Positions 41,384 to 51,311 of a stretch of 64,000 nucleotides of DNA are shown here, one piece after another. The translations under genes were made by a program, and so were the position numbers. The notes below the pieces were generated by a model. The model was not told the origin of the DNA and searched no databases. It saw nothing but the letters and a program-made list of their open reading frames with translations. Origin of the DNA: Clostridia bacterium (GTDB taxonomy: Bacteria > Bacillota > Clostridia > Christensenellales > Borkfalkiaceae); NCBI GenBank assembly GCA_017415505.1, contig JAFQGG010000050.1, positions 1 through 64,000 of the forward strand. Reading direction: 5' to 3'. Position 1 is the first letter of the stretch. The number at the start of each line of letters is the position of its first letter.

Positions 41384-41420
41384 ACGTAATTAGTAAAAAC
41401 AATAATCAGGAGAAATATTT

Positions 41421-42266
41421 ATGTCAATCAAAATCACTTCGGACAGTACTTGCGATTTAGGACATCTCGTTGCGGAGAGAAATATCGCTATTTTGCCCTT
41501 ACAGGTAAACCTTGACGCGGACGCATACCGCGACGGCGTGGATATCACGCCACAGGATATTTTCGCGTTCGTGGATAAGACGAAAATTTTGCCCAAAACG
41601 AGCGCGCCGAGTATCGGGGAATACGAAGAGTTTTTCAAAAAACAATTAGAGGAAGCGGACGAGCTTATTCACTTTAACATTTCCTCGAAAAGCTCGGGTT
41701 CGCACAATTTCGCGAAAGAGGCGGCGTTAAGCTTTAACGGCAAGGTGCGCGTGGTCGATTCCAAGGCGCTTTCCTCGGGACAGGGCTTGCTCGTAATGCA
41801 CGCGTGCGATTTGCGCGACGCAGGGAAAACGGCGGAAGAAATCGAGAAGTCGGTGTTGGAGGTGCGCGAAAGAATCAACACCTCGTTCGTACCCGATAGA
41901 CTCGACTACTTGCATAAGGGCGGGCGTTGCTCGGGCATGACCATGTTCGTAGCGAACGCGCTTAAAATCCACCCGAAGATCGTCATGAAAGACGGGCAAC
42001 TCGTACAGGGCGGTAAGTACCGCGGGAATATGACGCGTTGCATTTCCCAATATATCGACGATTTGAAACGGGATTATCCCAATTACGATAAGACCCGTTG
42101 TTTCGTGACCCATTCCACGGCGGATAGCGAGCTCGTGGAGTTTGCCAAGAAGAAGGTTGCCGAAGAATTTGAGTTTGAAGAAATCATTGAAACGGTGGCA
42201 GGTTCTATCATTACCAGCCATTGCGGAAAAGGCACGCTTGGCGTTTTGTTCGTTTATTACAAATAA
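41421..42266 (+). CDS. DegV family fatty-acid-binding protein 2
   Basis: 281 aa; RBS AGGAG. KITSDSTCDLG start, LPKTSAPSIGEYEEFF, FNISSKSSGSHNFA, VVDSKALSSGQGLLV, RLDYLHKGGRCSG and the end TSHCGKGTLGVLFVYYK are all DegV signatures. Compared with the paralogue at 16833 this one keeps the canonical SDSTCDL phosphate-binding start. Likely FakB-type fatty acid carrier. Confidence 0.93.
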   Translation: MSIKITSDSTCDLGHLVAERNIAILPLQVNLDADAYRDGVDITPQDIFAFVDKTKILPKTSAPSIGEYEEFFKKQLEEADELIHFNISSKSSGSHNFAKEAALSFNGKVRVVDSKALSSGQGLLVMHACDLRDAGKTAEEIEKSVLEVRERINTSFVPDRLDYLHKGGRCSGMTMFVANALKIHPKIVMKDGQLVQGGKYRGNMTRCISQYIDDLKRDYPNYDKTRCFVTHSTADSELVEFAKKKVAEEFEFEEIIETVAGSIITSHCGKGTLGVLFVYYK

Positions 42267-42440
42267 GGCGGTACTAAGCAAACGGATTTTACGAAACTCC
42301 CAATCGCAAACGATTCATTCTCTCAAAACGAAGCGGGGAGATTGCGCGAGCGGGGGATTTTCGCGTTGAAAAAATCGTATCGTTATTATTGCACAAAACG
42401 ATCCGTTTGATATTGAAACGCTTGAAGAAAAGGAGAAAAT

Positions 42441-43070
42441 ATGGTTTCCGTATATAACGACGCCGATTACTTGTCGGTGTACAAACAAAAAAAGAGGGTT
42501 TTCGGGGTGTTTATGGGAATAACGCTTGCCTATCTCGCACTTTGCGTGGCAATGCTCGTATACCATATTTCGTTGCCGTATGCAGACCCGCGCGATACGC
42601 TTCCTAAGGTGATCGTGTATATCGTTTCCGCGCTCTACGTCGTGTTCATTTTCCCGTTCATGGCGATCAAGTACAGCCGTGTGCGCAGGTATTTCAAAAT
42701 GCTCACCTACGTATCCGAGGGCTTGAAGACGGAGGAAAAGAATTATTTCTATACCTTCCGCGAAAAGAGCCTGCAAAAGGACAATATCGACGTCGTGGGT
42801 TGCGTTTTTGAAACTTGGAGCAAAAAGAAGAGCGAGTGGATGGAACGCGAAGTGTACGCCGACGCGGAAAAACCGCTTCCCGAGTTTGGTAGCGGTGATT
42901 ACGTGCATTATATCGCGCAAAGCAACTTCGTCGTGCAATACGAAATTCTTGAAAAACACGCGTACGAGTTTAGCGAGTACGAAGAGGACGAAGAGTACGA
43001 GGACGAGGAAGAAGACGGCGAAGGGGAAATGGAAGAGGAAACTATGGCAGAAGGAGAACAACAGGCATGA
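42441..43070 (+). CDS. Membrane protein with acidic tail
   Basis: 209 aa; RBS AAGGAG. Two TM segments (~23-42 and ~56-75), a soluble middle part (TYVSEGLKTEEKNYFYTF, VVGCVFETWSKKKSEWMER) and a very acidic C-terminal tail (EEDEEYEDEEEDGEGEMEEE). Family unknown. It overlaps the ACT gene by 4 nt, so it is co-translated with the ACT/PFL pair. Confidence 0.7.
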   Translation: MVSVYNDADYLSVYKQKKRVFGVFMGITLAYLALCVAMLVYHISLPYADPRDTLPKVIVYIVSALYVVFIFPFMAIKYSRVRRYFKMLTYVSEGLKTEEKNYFYTFREKSLQKDNIDVVGCVFETWSKKKSEWMEREVYADAEKPLPEFGSGDYVHYIAQSNFVVQYEILEKHAYEFSEYEEDEEYEDEEEDGEGEMEEETMAEGEQQA

Positions 43071-43336
43071 GAGCAGTCGTGACCGTAACGGGTAAAGATA
43101 AAAAGGGTATTATAGCGAAAATAAGCGCGTTTCTTTGCGAGAAAGGCGCAAACGTGGAAGATATTTCCCAAACGATTTTGGGAGAATATTTCGCCATGAT
43201 TATGATCGTGGATTTGAGCGAAAGCAAGGAAGAGCTTTCCGTTCTTGCGCGTGAGTGCTCGGAGCTTGGCAAGCAAATCGGTATGTCCGTGTATATGCAA
43301 CACGAGGACATATTTAACGCCATGCACAGCGTATAA
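43067..43336 (+). CDS. ACT-domain protein (UPF0237)
   Basis: 89-aa single ACT domain: AVVTVTGKDKKGIIAKISAFLCEKGANVEDISQTI. ACT domains bind amino acids or related ligands. This family is almost always followed by the PFL-family gene, as here with a 12-nt gap. Confidence 0.94.
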   Translation: MRAVVTVTGKDKKGIIAKISAFLCEKGANVEDISQTILGEYFAMIMIVDLSESKEELSVLARECSELGKQIGMSVYMQHEDIFNAMHSV

Positions 43337-43348
43337 GGAGAGAAGGGA

Positions 43349-44704
43349 ATGTTTACGCATAAAGACGTTTTGGAAACGATTGCGATGGTGGAAAAGGAAC
43401 ACCTCGACATTCGTACGATTACGATGGGCATTTCTCTTTTGACCTGTATTCGCGATACGGCAAAGGAAACGGCGAGAAGGGTGTACGACCTCGTTTGTAA
43501 AAAGGCGGAAAATATCGTAAAGACGGCGAGCGACCTTTCGGGTGAGTACGGGATTCCCATTGTGAATAAGCGGGTGTCCGTTACGCCCGTGAGCTTGATT
43601 ACGGCGGCGTTCCCCGAAGACGCGCCCCTCGTGGGCAAGGCGCTCGACGACGCGGCGGCGACGCTCGGGATCGACTTCCTCGGCGGGTATTCCGCGCTCG
43701 TGCATAAATCCACCGCCGATTACGAACGGAAATTTATCCGCACCATACCCGAGGTTTTGGCGACGACGGGTCGGCTTTGCGCGTCCGTCAACGTGGGTTC
43801 GACGAAATCGGGAATCAATATGGAAGCGGTGAAAATGCTCGGAGAAACTTTCAAGGAAGCGGCGTTTTTAACCAAGGATAAAGACGGTATCGGCGCGGCG
43901 AAACTCGTGGCGTTTTGTAACGCCGTGGAGGACAATCCCTTCATGGCGGGCGCGTTCCACGGCGTAGGCGAAGCGGATACGGTTATTAACGTGGGCGTTT
44001 CCGGACCGGGGGTAGTCAAGCACGCGCTCGAACAAATCCCCGACGCGGATTTGACGGAGGTGGCGGAGCTTATCAAACGCACGGCGTTCAAAATCACGCG
44101 CGCAGGTCAGCTCGTTGCCAAGGAAGCGTCTAAGCGTTTGAACGCGCAGTTCGGTATCGTCGATTTGTCGCTTGCGCCCACGCCCGCCATGGGCGACTCG
44201 GTGGCGCAAATTTTGGAGGAAATGGGCATACAAACGGTAGGCGGTCACGGCACGACGGCGGCGCTCGCACTCTTGAATGACGCGGTGAAAAAGGGTGGCG
44301 TTATGGCGTCCTCGCGCGTGGGCGGACTTTCGGGCGCGTTCATTCCCGTGTCCGAGGATATCGGCATGATCAAGGCGGCGGAAAAGGGCGCGATTACGCT
44401 CGATAAGCTCGAAGCAATGACCTGCGTTTGTAGCGTAGGCTTGGATATGATAGCAATACCCGGCGACACGCCCGCAACGACGATTTCGGCAATGATCGCG
44501 GACGAGGCGGCGATCGGTATGATCAACAACAAGACGACGGCGGTGCGCATTATTCCCGCGCCCGGGAAAACGGTGGGCGACGAGGTGAGCTTTGGCGGAC
44601 TTTTAGGCAGAGCGCCGATTATGCCCGTGCACGAATGCGATTCGTCGAAACTTATTAACCGCGGAGGAAATATCCCCGCGCCGATTCACAGCTTTAAGAA
44701 TTAA
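43349..44704 (+). CDS. PFL family protein (UPF0210/DUF711)
   Basis: 451 aa, full length. [25 protein letters not shown] at the start, [19 protein letters not shown], the Gly-rich [13 protein letters not shown], and [18 protein letters not shown] near the end are conserved in this family, which is related in fold to pyruvate formate-lyase. Its reaction is unknown. Paired with the ACT protein, which probably senses its ligand. Confidence 0.94.
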   Translation: MFTHKDVLETIAMVEKEHLDIRTITMGISLLTCIRDTAKETARRVYDLVCKKAENIVKTASDLSGEYGIPIVNKRVSVTPVSLITAAFPEDAPLVGKALDDAAATLGIDFLGGYSALVHKSTADYERKFIRTIPEVLATTGRLCASVNVGSTKSGINMEAVKMLGETFKEAAFLTKDKDGIGAAKLVAFCNAVEDNPFMAGAFHGVGEADTVINVGVSGPGVVKHALEQIPDADLTEVAELIKRTAFKITRAGQLVAKEASKRLNAQFGIVDLSLAPTPAMGDSVAQILEEMGIQTVGGHGTTAALALLNDAVKKGGVMASSRVGGLSGAFIPVSEDIGMIKAAEKGAITLDKLEAMTCVCSVGLDMIAIPGDTPATTISAMIADEAAIGMINNKTTAVRIIPAPGKTVGDEVSFGGLLGRAPIMPVHECDSSKLINRGGNIPAPIHSFKN

Positions 44705-44757
44705 GGCGCGCTCTCTTCGCTTTTGGATTTTTAACGAAAAAGGAAATATATATTATT

Positions 44758-46542
44758 ATGGAAAGAACGGAAATTGCAGAAAATTTGAAATGGAAAACTT
44801 CGGACGTTTTCCCCACCGACGAGGCGTGGGAAGAAGAATTTAAGGCGGTAGAGAAAGAGTACGGCGGGTACGATTTCTCCGTGTTCGACCAAAAGCTTGC
44901 GGATAAGCAAACCCTGCTTGACTGCTTCAAACTTACGGATACGATCGCTCGGCGCATGGAAAAACTCTTTTTGTACGCGCATTTGCGCCACGACGAGGAC
45001 GTGCGCGTTTCGAAAAACGCGGCGGCGATGGCGCGGATTAGCGCGCTTTATTCCAAGGTGTTTGCCGAGCTTGCGTTCGTAGAACCGCAACTCACCGCGT
45101 TGCCCGAGGAAACTTTGCAGGCGTTTATCGCCGACCCCGATTTTAAGGATTACGATTACCGCTTGCGGAAGATCGCGGCGGGGAAAGCGCACGTTTTGAG
45201 CGCGGCGGAAGAAAAACTTCTCACGCTCGGTAGCGACGTTATGGGCGGTTTCCGCGACGTGTTCATGATGCTCGATAACGCGAACCTCAATTTGCCCAAG
45301 GCGACTTTGCACGGCGAAGAAGTGCAAATGAGCCACGGCACTTACGGCGTTGCGCTCCGTTCGGGGAGTGCGGAAGAACGCAAGGAATGGTTTGAAAAAT
45401 ATTACGCTTCGTATATCCGCTTGATCGACGCGATCACGCAAGCGTATTACGGCAACGTAAAAAAGGACGTCTTCTATAAGACGGTGAGAAAGTACGAAAG
45501 CTGTATGGCAATGGCGATGGACGGCGAGGACGTAGACCCGAAAGTGTACGAAAACTTGATCGAGGCTACGCACGCGGCGTTGCCGATTATGCACGAATAT
45601 ATTTCGTTGCGTAAAAAGGTAGTGGGCTTGGAAGAGCAACATATGTACGATATCTATATGCCCCTCGTGGAAAACGCGGAAATCCAACTCCCGTTCGACG
45701 AGGCGTACGAGCTCGTTATCAAAGGTCTTGCGCCCCTTGGCGAAGACTATCAAAACCTTTTGAGAAAGGGGAAAGCGGACGGCTGGATCGACGTTTGCGA
45801 AAACGAGGGTAAGCGTAGCGGTGCGTACAGCTCGGGCGTGTACGAATCCCCGCACCCGTACGTGCTTTTGAACTATCAACCGACCATGAACGATATTTTC
45901 ACGGTCGCGCACGAAATGGGTCACGCGCTCCACACCTATAAATCCAACGAAAGACAACCCTACTCCAAGGCGGACTACACGATTTTCCTTGCGGAGATCG
46001 CAAGTACCGTCAACGAAGTGTTGCTTTTGAAGTATTTGTATAACACCTCGACGGATAAGAATTTGAAAAAGTACCTGCTCAATTATTATATGGATATGAT
46101 TCGCGGTACGATGTTCCGTCAAACGCAGTTTGCGGAGTTTGAACAAATCGCGCACGCGAAAGCGGAAGCGGGCGAAGCGCTCACGAAAGAAACGCTTTGC
46201 GATTTGTATTACGGTTTGAATCAGAAATATTACGGCGAAGGGATTATCCACGACAAGGAAATCGCGTACGAATGGGCGCGGATTCCCCATTTCTATAACT
46301 CCTTCTACGTATATAAGTACGCGACGGGTATCACTTCGGCAATTTCTATCGTAAAACGCATTCTCACGGAAGGGGAATCGGCGGTACGCGATTATTTCGA
46401 GTTCCTCTCTTCGGGCGGTTGCGAAGACCCCGTTTCCATCTTGAAAAAGGCGGGCGTGGATCTTACGACGAGCGCGCCGTTTGAGGCGGCAACGCGCGAG
46501 TTCGAGGAAACTTTGAACGAGTTCAAGAGCCTTTTGGATTAA
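44758..46542 (+). CDS. pepF: Oligoendopeptidase F (M3 family)
   Basis: 594 aa, cytoplasmic. Zinc motif HEMGHALHT near residue 385, with the third ligand Glu in FLAEIASTVNE about 25 residues later. N-terminal WKTSDVFPTDEAWEEEF and C-terminal GITSAISIVKRIL...FLSSGGCEDPVSILKKAGVD are typical of M3B PepF. It degrades short peptides of about 7-17 residues. Confidence 0.95.
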   Translation: MERTEIAENLKWKTSDVFPTDEAWEEEFKAVEKEYGGYDFSVFDQKLADKQTLLDCFKLTDTIARRMEKLFLYAHLRHDEDVRVSKNAAAMARISALYSKVFAELAFVEPQLTALPEETLQAFIADPDFKDYDYRLRKIAAGKAHVLSAAEEKLLTLGSDVMGGFRDVFMMLDNANLNLPKATLHGEEVQMSHGTYGVALRSGSAEERKEWFEKYYASYIRLIDAITQAYYGNVKKDVFYKTVRKYESCMAMAMDGEDVDPKVYENLIEATHAALPIMHEYISLRKKVVGLEEQHMYDIYMPLVENAEIQLPFDEAYELVIKGLAPLGEDYQNLLRKGKADGWIDVCENEGKRSGAYSSGVYESPHPYVLLNYQPTMNDIFTVAHEMGHALHTYKSNERQPYSKADYTIFLAEIASTVNEVLLLKYLYNTSTDKNLKKYLLNYYMDMIRGTMFRQTQFAEFEQIAHAKAEAGEALTKETLCDLYYGLNQKYYGEGIIHDKEIAYEWARIPHFYNSFYVYKYATGITSAISIVKRILTEGESAVRDYFEFLSSGGCEDPVSILKKAGVDLTTSAPFEAATREFEETLNEFKSLLD

Positions 46543-46601
46543 AAACGGGCGTACCGTGTACGCAACGAATGAAAAAATAAAGAAGAAAAGGAAAGGAAAC
46601 G

Positions 46602-48113
46602 ATGGCAACGACAGTCAACACGATGCCGTATAACCGCGACGCGGAAATGGCGCTTTTGGGGTGCTTTTTAATCGATCACGAAATCGCCGCGGAGCTCGTC
46701 GAAAAACTCGGCGAAGCGGATTTTTACGTGGAACAGCATAAATATATCATTCGCGCGATGCAAAAGGTGTTTTTCGATAGAAAACCCGTAGACCTCGTTA
46801 CCGTTGCCGATCAGTTGGACGGAGAGGGTGCGCTCGAAAAGGCGGGCGGGATCGTGTATCTCACCGAGCTTGCGCAAATCACGCCGTCGGCTGCGAACTA
46901 TAAATCGTATTTCGAAATCGTTTCTCGCGATAGCATGAATAGAAAACTCATTCGCGCGTCGAGAAAGATTATCGAAACTTCCATGGAAGCGACGGACGGA
47001 CAAACGGCGCTCGCGTTTGCGGAAAAAACCATTTACGATATTTCCCGCGAAACGGAGCGTTCCGCGCTTTTGGGTATGGAAGAAGGGGATATTATCGGGG
47101 AGGTTTTGCACAAATTCGAACAGTTGCAATCCGATCCCGATTCCTTCCGCGGAATCCCCACGGGGTACAAGCGGTTGGATAAAATGACGCACGGCTTACA
47201 GCCGGGCGCGCTTATCGTCCTCGCCGCCCGTCCCGGTATGGGGAAAACCTCGCTTGCCATGAACCTCGTAGAACACGCCGCTTTGCGCGCGGGCAAAACC
47301 TGCGCCGTGTTCTCGCTCGAAATGCCCCGTAGCGAAATCGTGCAAAGACTCATTTGCTCGTACGCCAACGTCAGTATGCAAAAGGCGCTTTCGGGAGAGT
47401 TGGACGCAAAGGAATGGAAAAAACTCATGCTCGCGGGCGATAAATTGAAAAAGAGTAAAATTTTTATCGACGATTCTTCGCGCGTAACGCCTGCGGAAAT
47501 TTTGTCGAAGTGCCGTCGCGTGAAATCGACGGCAGGCTCGCTCGATCTTATCATGATCGACTATATCCAGCTTATGTCGAGCGGGGATTCCAAGCTTGCG
47601 GGATCGGATAACCGTACGCAAGAGGTCGCGTCTATTACGCGTGATTTGAAGATTATGGCAAAGGAACTGTCCGTGCCCGTAATCGCGCTTTCACAGCTCC
47701 GCCGTATTCAATCGAAAGAACCGCAACTTTCCGACCTTCGTGAATCGGGCGCAATCGAGCAGGACGCCGATATCGTTATGTTTATTAGCCGTCCCGAAGC
47801 GATCGCTACCAAAGAAGAGCTTGATTCGGGTAAGATTATAAAAGGCGCGGCGGAATTGATTCTCGCCAAGCACAGAGCGGGTGAACAGGGTCGCGTGTCC
47901 TTGAAGTTTATCGGGGAATGTACCAAATTCGTGGACGTGGACGAACAAAACCGTACGGACGAACCGCCCGATTTTTCGCGCGCGCCCGATCCGTACGCGG
48001 ACGACGAGGAGTACGAACCGCCCGAAGACGATTATACGCCCCCCGAACCGCCCGCGCGCAAGAGCGATCCCAAACCCGTTATGGGCGACGATGACGAACT
48101 TCCGTTCGAATAA
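46602..48113 (+). CDS. dnaB: Replicative DNA helicase DnaB
   Basis: 503 aa; N-terminal DnaB domain from NRDAEMALLGCFLID, then the RecA-like motor with Walker A ARPGMGKTSLAMN (~residue 208), Walker B DLIMIDYIQLM and LRESGAIEQDADIVMFISR. Residues ~440-503 form an acidic Pro-rich extension (DDEEYEPPEDDYTPPEPP) that ends DDDELPFE. That ending resembles the acidic tip (DDDxPF) of single-strand-binding protein. It unwinds DNA at the fork as a hexamer. Confidence 0.95.
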   Translation: MATTVNTMPYNRDAEMALLGCFLIDHEIAAELVEKLGEADFYVEQHKYIIRAMQKVFFDRKPVDLVTVADQLDGEGALEKAGGIVYLTELAQITPSAANYKSYFEIVSRDSMNRKLIRASRKIIETSMEATDGQTALAFAEKTIYDISRETERSALLGMEEGDIIGEVLHKFEQLQSDPDSFRGIPTGYKRLDKMTHGLQPGALIVLAARPGMGKTSLAMNLVEHAALRAGKTCAVFSLEMPRSEIVQRLICSYANVSMQKALSGELDAKEWKKLMLAGDKLKKSKIFIDDSSRVTPAEILSKCRRVKSTAGSLDLIMIDYIQLMSSGDSKLAGSDNRTQEVASITRDLKIMAKELSVPVIALSQLRRIQSKEPQLSDLRESGAIEQDADIVMFISRPEAIATKEELDSGKIIKGAAELILAKHRAGEQGRVSLKFIGECTKFVDVDEQNRTDEPPDFSRAPDPYADDEEYEPPEDDYTPPEPPARKSDPKPVMGDDDELPFE

Positions 48114-48115
48114 TT

Positions 48116-49123
48116 ATGCAAACGAAGATAGAAAAAATTACGCCCGAGAGCTTGCGGGAAGCCAAAAATTTAATAGATCGTGGCGAGGTCGTAGCGATAC
48201 CGACGGAAACGGTGTACGGGCTTGGCGGAAACGCCTTTGACGATAACGCCGTCAAAAAGATTTTTGAGGTAAAGGGCAGACCCAACGACAATCCGTTGAT
48301 TGCGCACGTCCATTTGGATTACGACTTATTGAAAATCGTCGATTACGACCCGCCGTACGCGAAAAAATTACGCGAGGCGTTTTTGCCCGGTCCGCTCACG
48401 CTCGTCTATCCCTCGAAAGGCAAGGTAAGCCCGTTCGTGTCCTGCGGATTGGATACGCTCGCGGTCCGCGTACCCGCGCACGAGGGCGCGCAGGCGTTTT
48501 TGCGCGAGGTGGGAATTCCGATCGTCGCGCCCAGCGCGAATTTGTCCCGCCACGTAAGCCCGACTTCCGCTCTGCACGTTTACAACGATTTTGCCGGCAA
48601 GATTCCCTTGATTCTCGACGGCGGGGAGTGCGAGGGCGGTATAGAGAGTACCGTTTGCGACTGTACGGGGGAAGTACCTACCATTTTGCGCCCGGGGCTT
48701 GTGACGCGGGAAATGATCGCAAGCGTCGTAGGTGTGTGCGAAGTGTATACGCCCGATTTCAAAGCGGGCGAAAAGGTGAAAAGTCCGGGGGTGCTGTATA
48801 AGCATTACGCCCCCAAATGCAGAGTGAAATCTTTCTTGCGAAAAGAGGACGCGCTCGCGTATTATGCGAGTTTGGATTGTTCGCGCGCGGTGCTTTGCGA
48901 AAACTTGGAAACGGAATTTTTCCGCAAGGCGGGTTGCGAAAGGGTGTACGACCTTGGCGAAACGCCCGCGCAAATGGCGACGAACTTGTACGGCTTACTG
49001 CGTAAGGCGGAGGAAGAGTGCGACGAGCTCGTCGTGTTAGAACCAAGAGAAAAAGAGGGCGTTATGCAAGGCGTTCTCAACCGTTTGCGCAAGGCTTGCG
49101 CGTCGGAAGATATCAAACGCTAA
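48116..49123 (+). CDS. tsaC: Threonylcarbamoyl-AMP synthase (Sua5 type)
   Basis: 335 aa. The YrdC domain (residues ~1-205) has GEVVAIPTETVYGLGGNAF, VKGRPNDNPLIAHV and PIVAPSANLSRHVSPT; a C-terminal Sua5 domain (SPGVLYKHYAPKCRV onward) follows. It makes threonylcarbamoyl-AMP for the t6A modification of tRNA. The ATG lies 2 nt after the dnaB stop, so it is translationally coupled. Confidence 0.94.
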   Translation: MQTKIEKITPESLREAKNLIDRGEVVAIPTETVYGLGGNAFDDNAVKKIFEVKGRPNDNPLIAHVHLDYDLLKIVDYDPPYAKKLREAFLPGPLTLVYPSKGKVSPFVSCGLDTLAVRVPAHEGAQAFLREVGIPIVAPSANLSRHVSPTSALHVYNDFAGKIPLILDGGECEGGIESTVCDCTGEVPTILRPGLVTREMIASVVGVCEVYTPDFKAGEKVKSPGVLYKHYAPKCRVKSFLRKEDALAYYASLDCSRAVLCENLETEFFRKAGCERVYDLGETPAQMATNLYGLLRKAEEECDELVVLEPREKEGVMQGVLNRLRKACASEDIKR

Positions 49124-49150
49124 ATCCCAAAGGAAGGGGGCAGGTACGAG

Positions 49151-49798
49151 ATGAAAAGAAAAACGCAAAAGAAACTCGTCGTGTTCGTGTGTACGGGCAA
49201 CACCTGCCGTTCTCCCATGGCGGAGGCGTTGTTCAAAAAGCGTGCGCAAGAGTTGGGTTTGAAAAAACTCAAAGTAAGCTCGGCGGGAACGCGCGCCACG
49301 GCGGGGGATAGCTTGAACGAAAAATCGGCGACGGTACTTGCGGAAAAAGGGGTTGCGCTCAAAAAGTTTGCCTCTAAGCCCGTGGATGAGAAAATGCTCG
49401 TCGATTCGCTCGCCGTCGTTTGCATGACGGACGCGCAAAGGGATTTTTTAATGGATATGCGTTGGCGCGCGCTCCGCACGGCGGGAGAGGAAGATATAGA
49501 GAATAATATTTATTCGTTTTCCGAACTCGTGGGATACGAGGTAATCGACCCTTACGGCAGGGATATCGATTGTTATAGATACGTGTACGAATTGATTGCG
49601 GACGGCGTGCATACGGTTATGGACAAGCTCGTACCGCCTTCGATTCGGGATAAATTTATCGAAAAACCGAGAAAACCGCGCGCGCCGAAAGCGGAAAATA
49701 AGAGTACGGCGAAAAAAACGAAATCTGCGTCGGCGGGGAAAACCGCGGCGGATAAAAATAAAAAGCGGAAAAAACCGCAAAAGGAGAAACAGTTATGA
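49151..49798 (+). CDS. Low-molecular-weight protein-tyrosine phosphatase
   Basis: 215 aa; RBS GGAAGGGGG. Phosphate loop VCTGNTCRSPMAEALF (C-x5-R-S) at the N terminus, and catalytic Asp in VIDPYGRDI. The core ends near residue 165; the last ~50 residues are a Lys/Ala/Pro-rich basic tail (KPRKPRAPKAENKSTAKK...) not seen in the usual ~150-aa enzymes, possibly disordered. It is followed by rpiB with a 4-nt overlap. Substrate may be protein phosphotyrosine or arginine. Confidence 0.88.
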   Translation: MKRKTQKKLVVFVCTGNTCRSPMAEALFKKRAQELGLKKLKVSSAGTRATAGDSLNEKSATVLAEKGVALKKFASKPVDEKMLVDSLAVVCMTDAQRDFLMDMRWRALRTAGEEDIENNIYSFSELVGYEVIDPYGRDIDCYRYVYELIADGVHTVMDKLVPPSIRDKFIEKPRKPRAPKAENKSTAKKTKSASAGKTAADKNKKRKKPQKEKQL

Positions 49799-50247
49799 AA
49801 ATTGCAGTTGCTTGCGATCACGGCGGATTGAATTTGAAAAAAGCTATGATTGCGTACGTGGAGAAGCTTGGTCACGAAGTCGTGGATTTTGGAACGCATA
49901 CTACCGCTTCTTGCGACTATCCCGATTTTGCCGCGCCTGCGGCGGAAGCGGTGGCGAGCGGAGAATGTGAACGCGGTATCCTCGTTTGTTCTTCGGGAAT
50001 CGGTGTGTCGATCGTTGCCAATAAAGTGCCGGGGGTGCGCTGTGCGCATTGTCACGATACCTATTGCGCGAAATATACCCGTTTGCATAACGACGCGAAT
50101 ATGATTGCGTTCGGTGAAAAAGTGCTTGGCGAGGGGATGATGCAAGAAATCGTGTACACCTTCTTGACGACCGAGTTCGAGGGCGGGGAACGCCACGAAA
50201 GACGGGTGGCAAAAATTAAGGCTTTGGAAGAAAAATATAGCAAATAA
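49795..50247 (+). CDS. rpiB: Ribose-5-phosphate isomerase B
   Basis: 150 aa. ACDHGGLNLKKAM at the start, the active-site loop VCSSGIGVSIVANKVPGVRCAHC with catalytic Cys, then HNDANMIAFGEKVLG and a final GGERHERRVAKIKALE. Interconverts ribulose-5-P and ribose-5-P. The C-S-S-G variant of C-G-T-G is acceptable in this family. RBS AAAGGAG inside the preceding gene. Confidence 0.95.
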   Translation: MKIAVACDHGGLNLKKAMIAYVEKLGHEVVDFGTHTTASCDYPDFAAPAAEAVASGECERGILVCSSGIGVSIVANKVPGVRCAHCHDTYCAKYTRLHNDANMIAFGEKVLGEGMMQEIVYTFLTTEFEGGERHERRVAKIKALEEKYSK

Positions 50248-50277
50248 ACGAAGTGAACGCATACACGGGTGGGGCGT

Positions 50278-50982
50278 ATGAAAAGGATAATCGCAATCGG
50301 CGGAGGCGAACTCCGCGAGCGTACGACGCTAAAAATAGACGAATATATCGCGAATCTTGCCAAGGAACACGCGGGCGAAAAACGCGCCAACGCGCTGTTT
50401 ATTCCTACGGCGAGCCACGATTTTATGCCTTATTATAATACGTTCCACAAGGTGTATACGGGAGTGTTCGATATCAAGACGGATGTCGCGCTCACCGTGT
50501 TCAAAGAGCCGGATATGGAGAAAATGAAAACGAAGTTTGAAAAGGCGGACGTGATTTACGTCGGCGGTGGCGATACCGTTTTCATGATGGAGTCTTGGAA
50601 AAAATCGGGTTTGCTCCCCTTGATTGAAGACGCGTATAATCGGGGCGTAGTCTTGGCGGGACTGTCCGCGGGCGCGATTTGTTGGTTCTCGGATATCTAT
50701 ACGGACTCGGAATCGGTGAACGGAAAGGGCGAAGAAAAGTACTCCATGTTTTCGGGGTTAAATTGGAAAAAAGGCGTAATTTCTCCTCATTACGGCACGA
50801 GAATGCTTGACTTTGATAAAATTGTATGCTATAATTATGCTCGTGCTTACGGGATCGAGGATAACGCGGCAATCGTGATAGAGGACGGCGAAGTGGTAGG
50901 CAGTCTTTCGAGCGGTGGCAAAGCGTGGCTTTTGGAAAGTAAGGACGGAAAATTACAAAAAACGGAAATCGCGAGCGTATAA
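50278..50982 (+). CDS. Peptidase E family (S51) protein
   Basis: 234 aa from ATG 50278 (GTG at 50269 overlaps the Shine-Dalgarno). RIIAIGGGELRER, the nucleophile segment VVLAGLSAGAICWF, and YVGGGDTVFMM are PepE/cyanophycinase-type motifs (class I glutamine-amidotransferase-like fold with a Ser nucleophile). It hydrolyses Asp-X dipeptides or related compounds. Last chromosomal gene before tRNA-Leu. Confidence 0.9.
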   Translation: MKRIIAIGGGELRERTTLKIDEYIANLAKEHAGEKRANALFIPTASHDFMPYYNTFHKVYTGVFDIKTDVALTVFKEPDMEKMKTKFEKADVIYVGGGDTVFMMESWKKSGLLPLIEDAYNRGVVLAGLSAGAICWFSDIYTDSESVNGKGEEKYSMFSGLNWKKGVISPHYGTRMLDFDKIVCYNYARAYGIEDNAAIVIEDGEVVGSLSSGGKAWLLESKDGKLQKTEIASV

Positions 50983-51001
50983 ACGGATTTTCCGAAAATA
51001 A

Positions 51002-51086
51002 GCGGATGTGGCGAAACTGGCAGACGCGCAGGTTTCAGGTTCCTGTGGGTAACTCCGTATGGGTTCAAATCCCTTCATCCGCACCA
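51002..51086 (+). tRNA. tRNA-Leu (CAG)
   Basis: 85 nt with encoded CCA. Acceptor GCGGATG / CATCCGC, D-arm GTGGCGAAACTGGCAGACGC, anticodon CAG in the loop TTCAGGT, long variable arm (class II), T-arm GGGTTCAAATCCC. The right-hand integrated element begins just after its 3' end, so this is the likely attachment site. Confidence 0.95.
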
Positions 51087-51112
51087 CAAATTGGCAACAA
51101 AAAAGATATTGC

Positions 51113-51145
51113 CCGAAAAAGTCTTGATTTTTCAAGGCTTTTTTC
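51113..51145 (+). terminator. Terminator after tRNA-Leu
   Basis: CGAAAAAGTCTTG-ATTTTT-CAAGGCTTTTTTCG hairpin ending in T-tract. Confidence 0.8.
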
Positions 51146-51251
51146 GTTTTTCACAGCTGAATATTTTTTTACAAAAACGTAGATATAAAATAGGTATTTG
51201 CCTATTTTACAGGGAGTTGAACCTAAACGATATAGAAATCATAGAAAAATC

Positions 51252-51290
51252 AAGCGTGTAGAGATATAAAATCTACGCGCTTTTTTTATT
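51252..51290 (+). terminator. Leader hairpin/attenuator before the first element gene
   Basis: AGCGTGTAGA-GATATAAAA-TCTACGCGCT followed by TTTTTTTATT, 22 nt before the ATG at 51312. A further small hairpin AAATAGG-TATTTG-CCTATTT lies at 51188-51207. 51087-51311 holds no gene. Confidence 0.65.
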
Positions 51291-51311
51291 GCAAAAAAGT
51301 AAGGAGGGCCT

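Noticed and set aside
44731..46608. 625-aa minus-strand frame opposite pepF
   Set aside because: It mirrors the codon bias of pepF (Arg/His/Val-rich) and has no family motif; pepF is unmistakable on the plus strand.
51087..51311. Small integrase or excisionase next to tRNA-Leu
   Set aside because: Only hairpins and a leader are present; no ORF with recombinase motifs occurs here, so the integrase is probably at the other end of the element.
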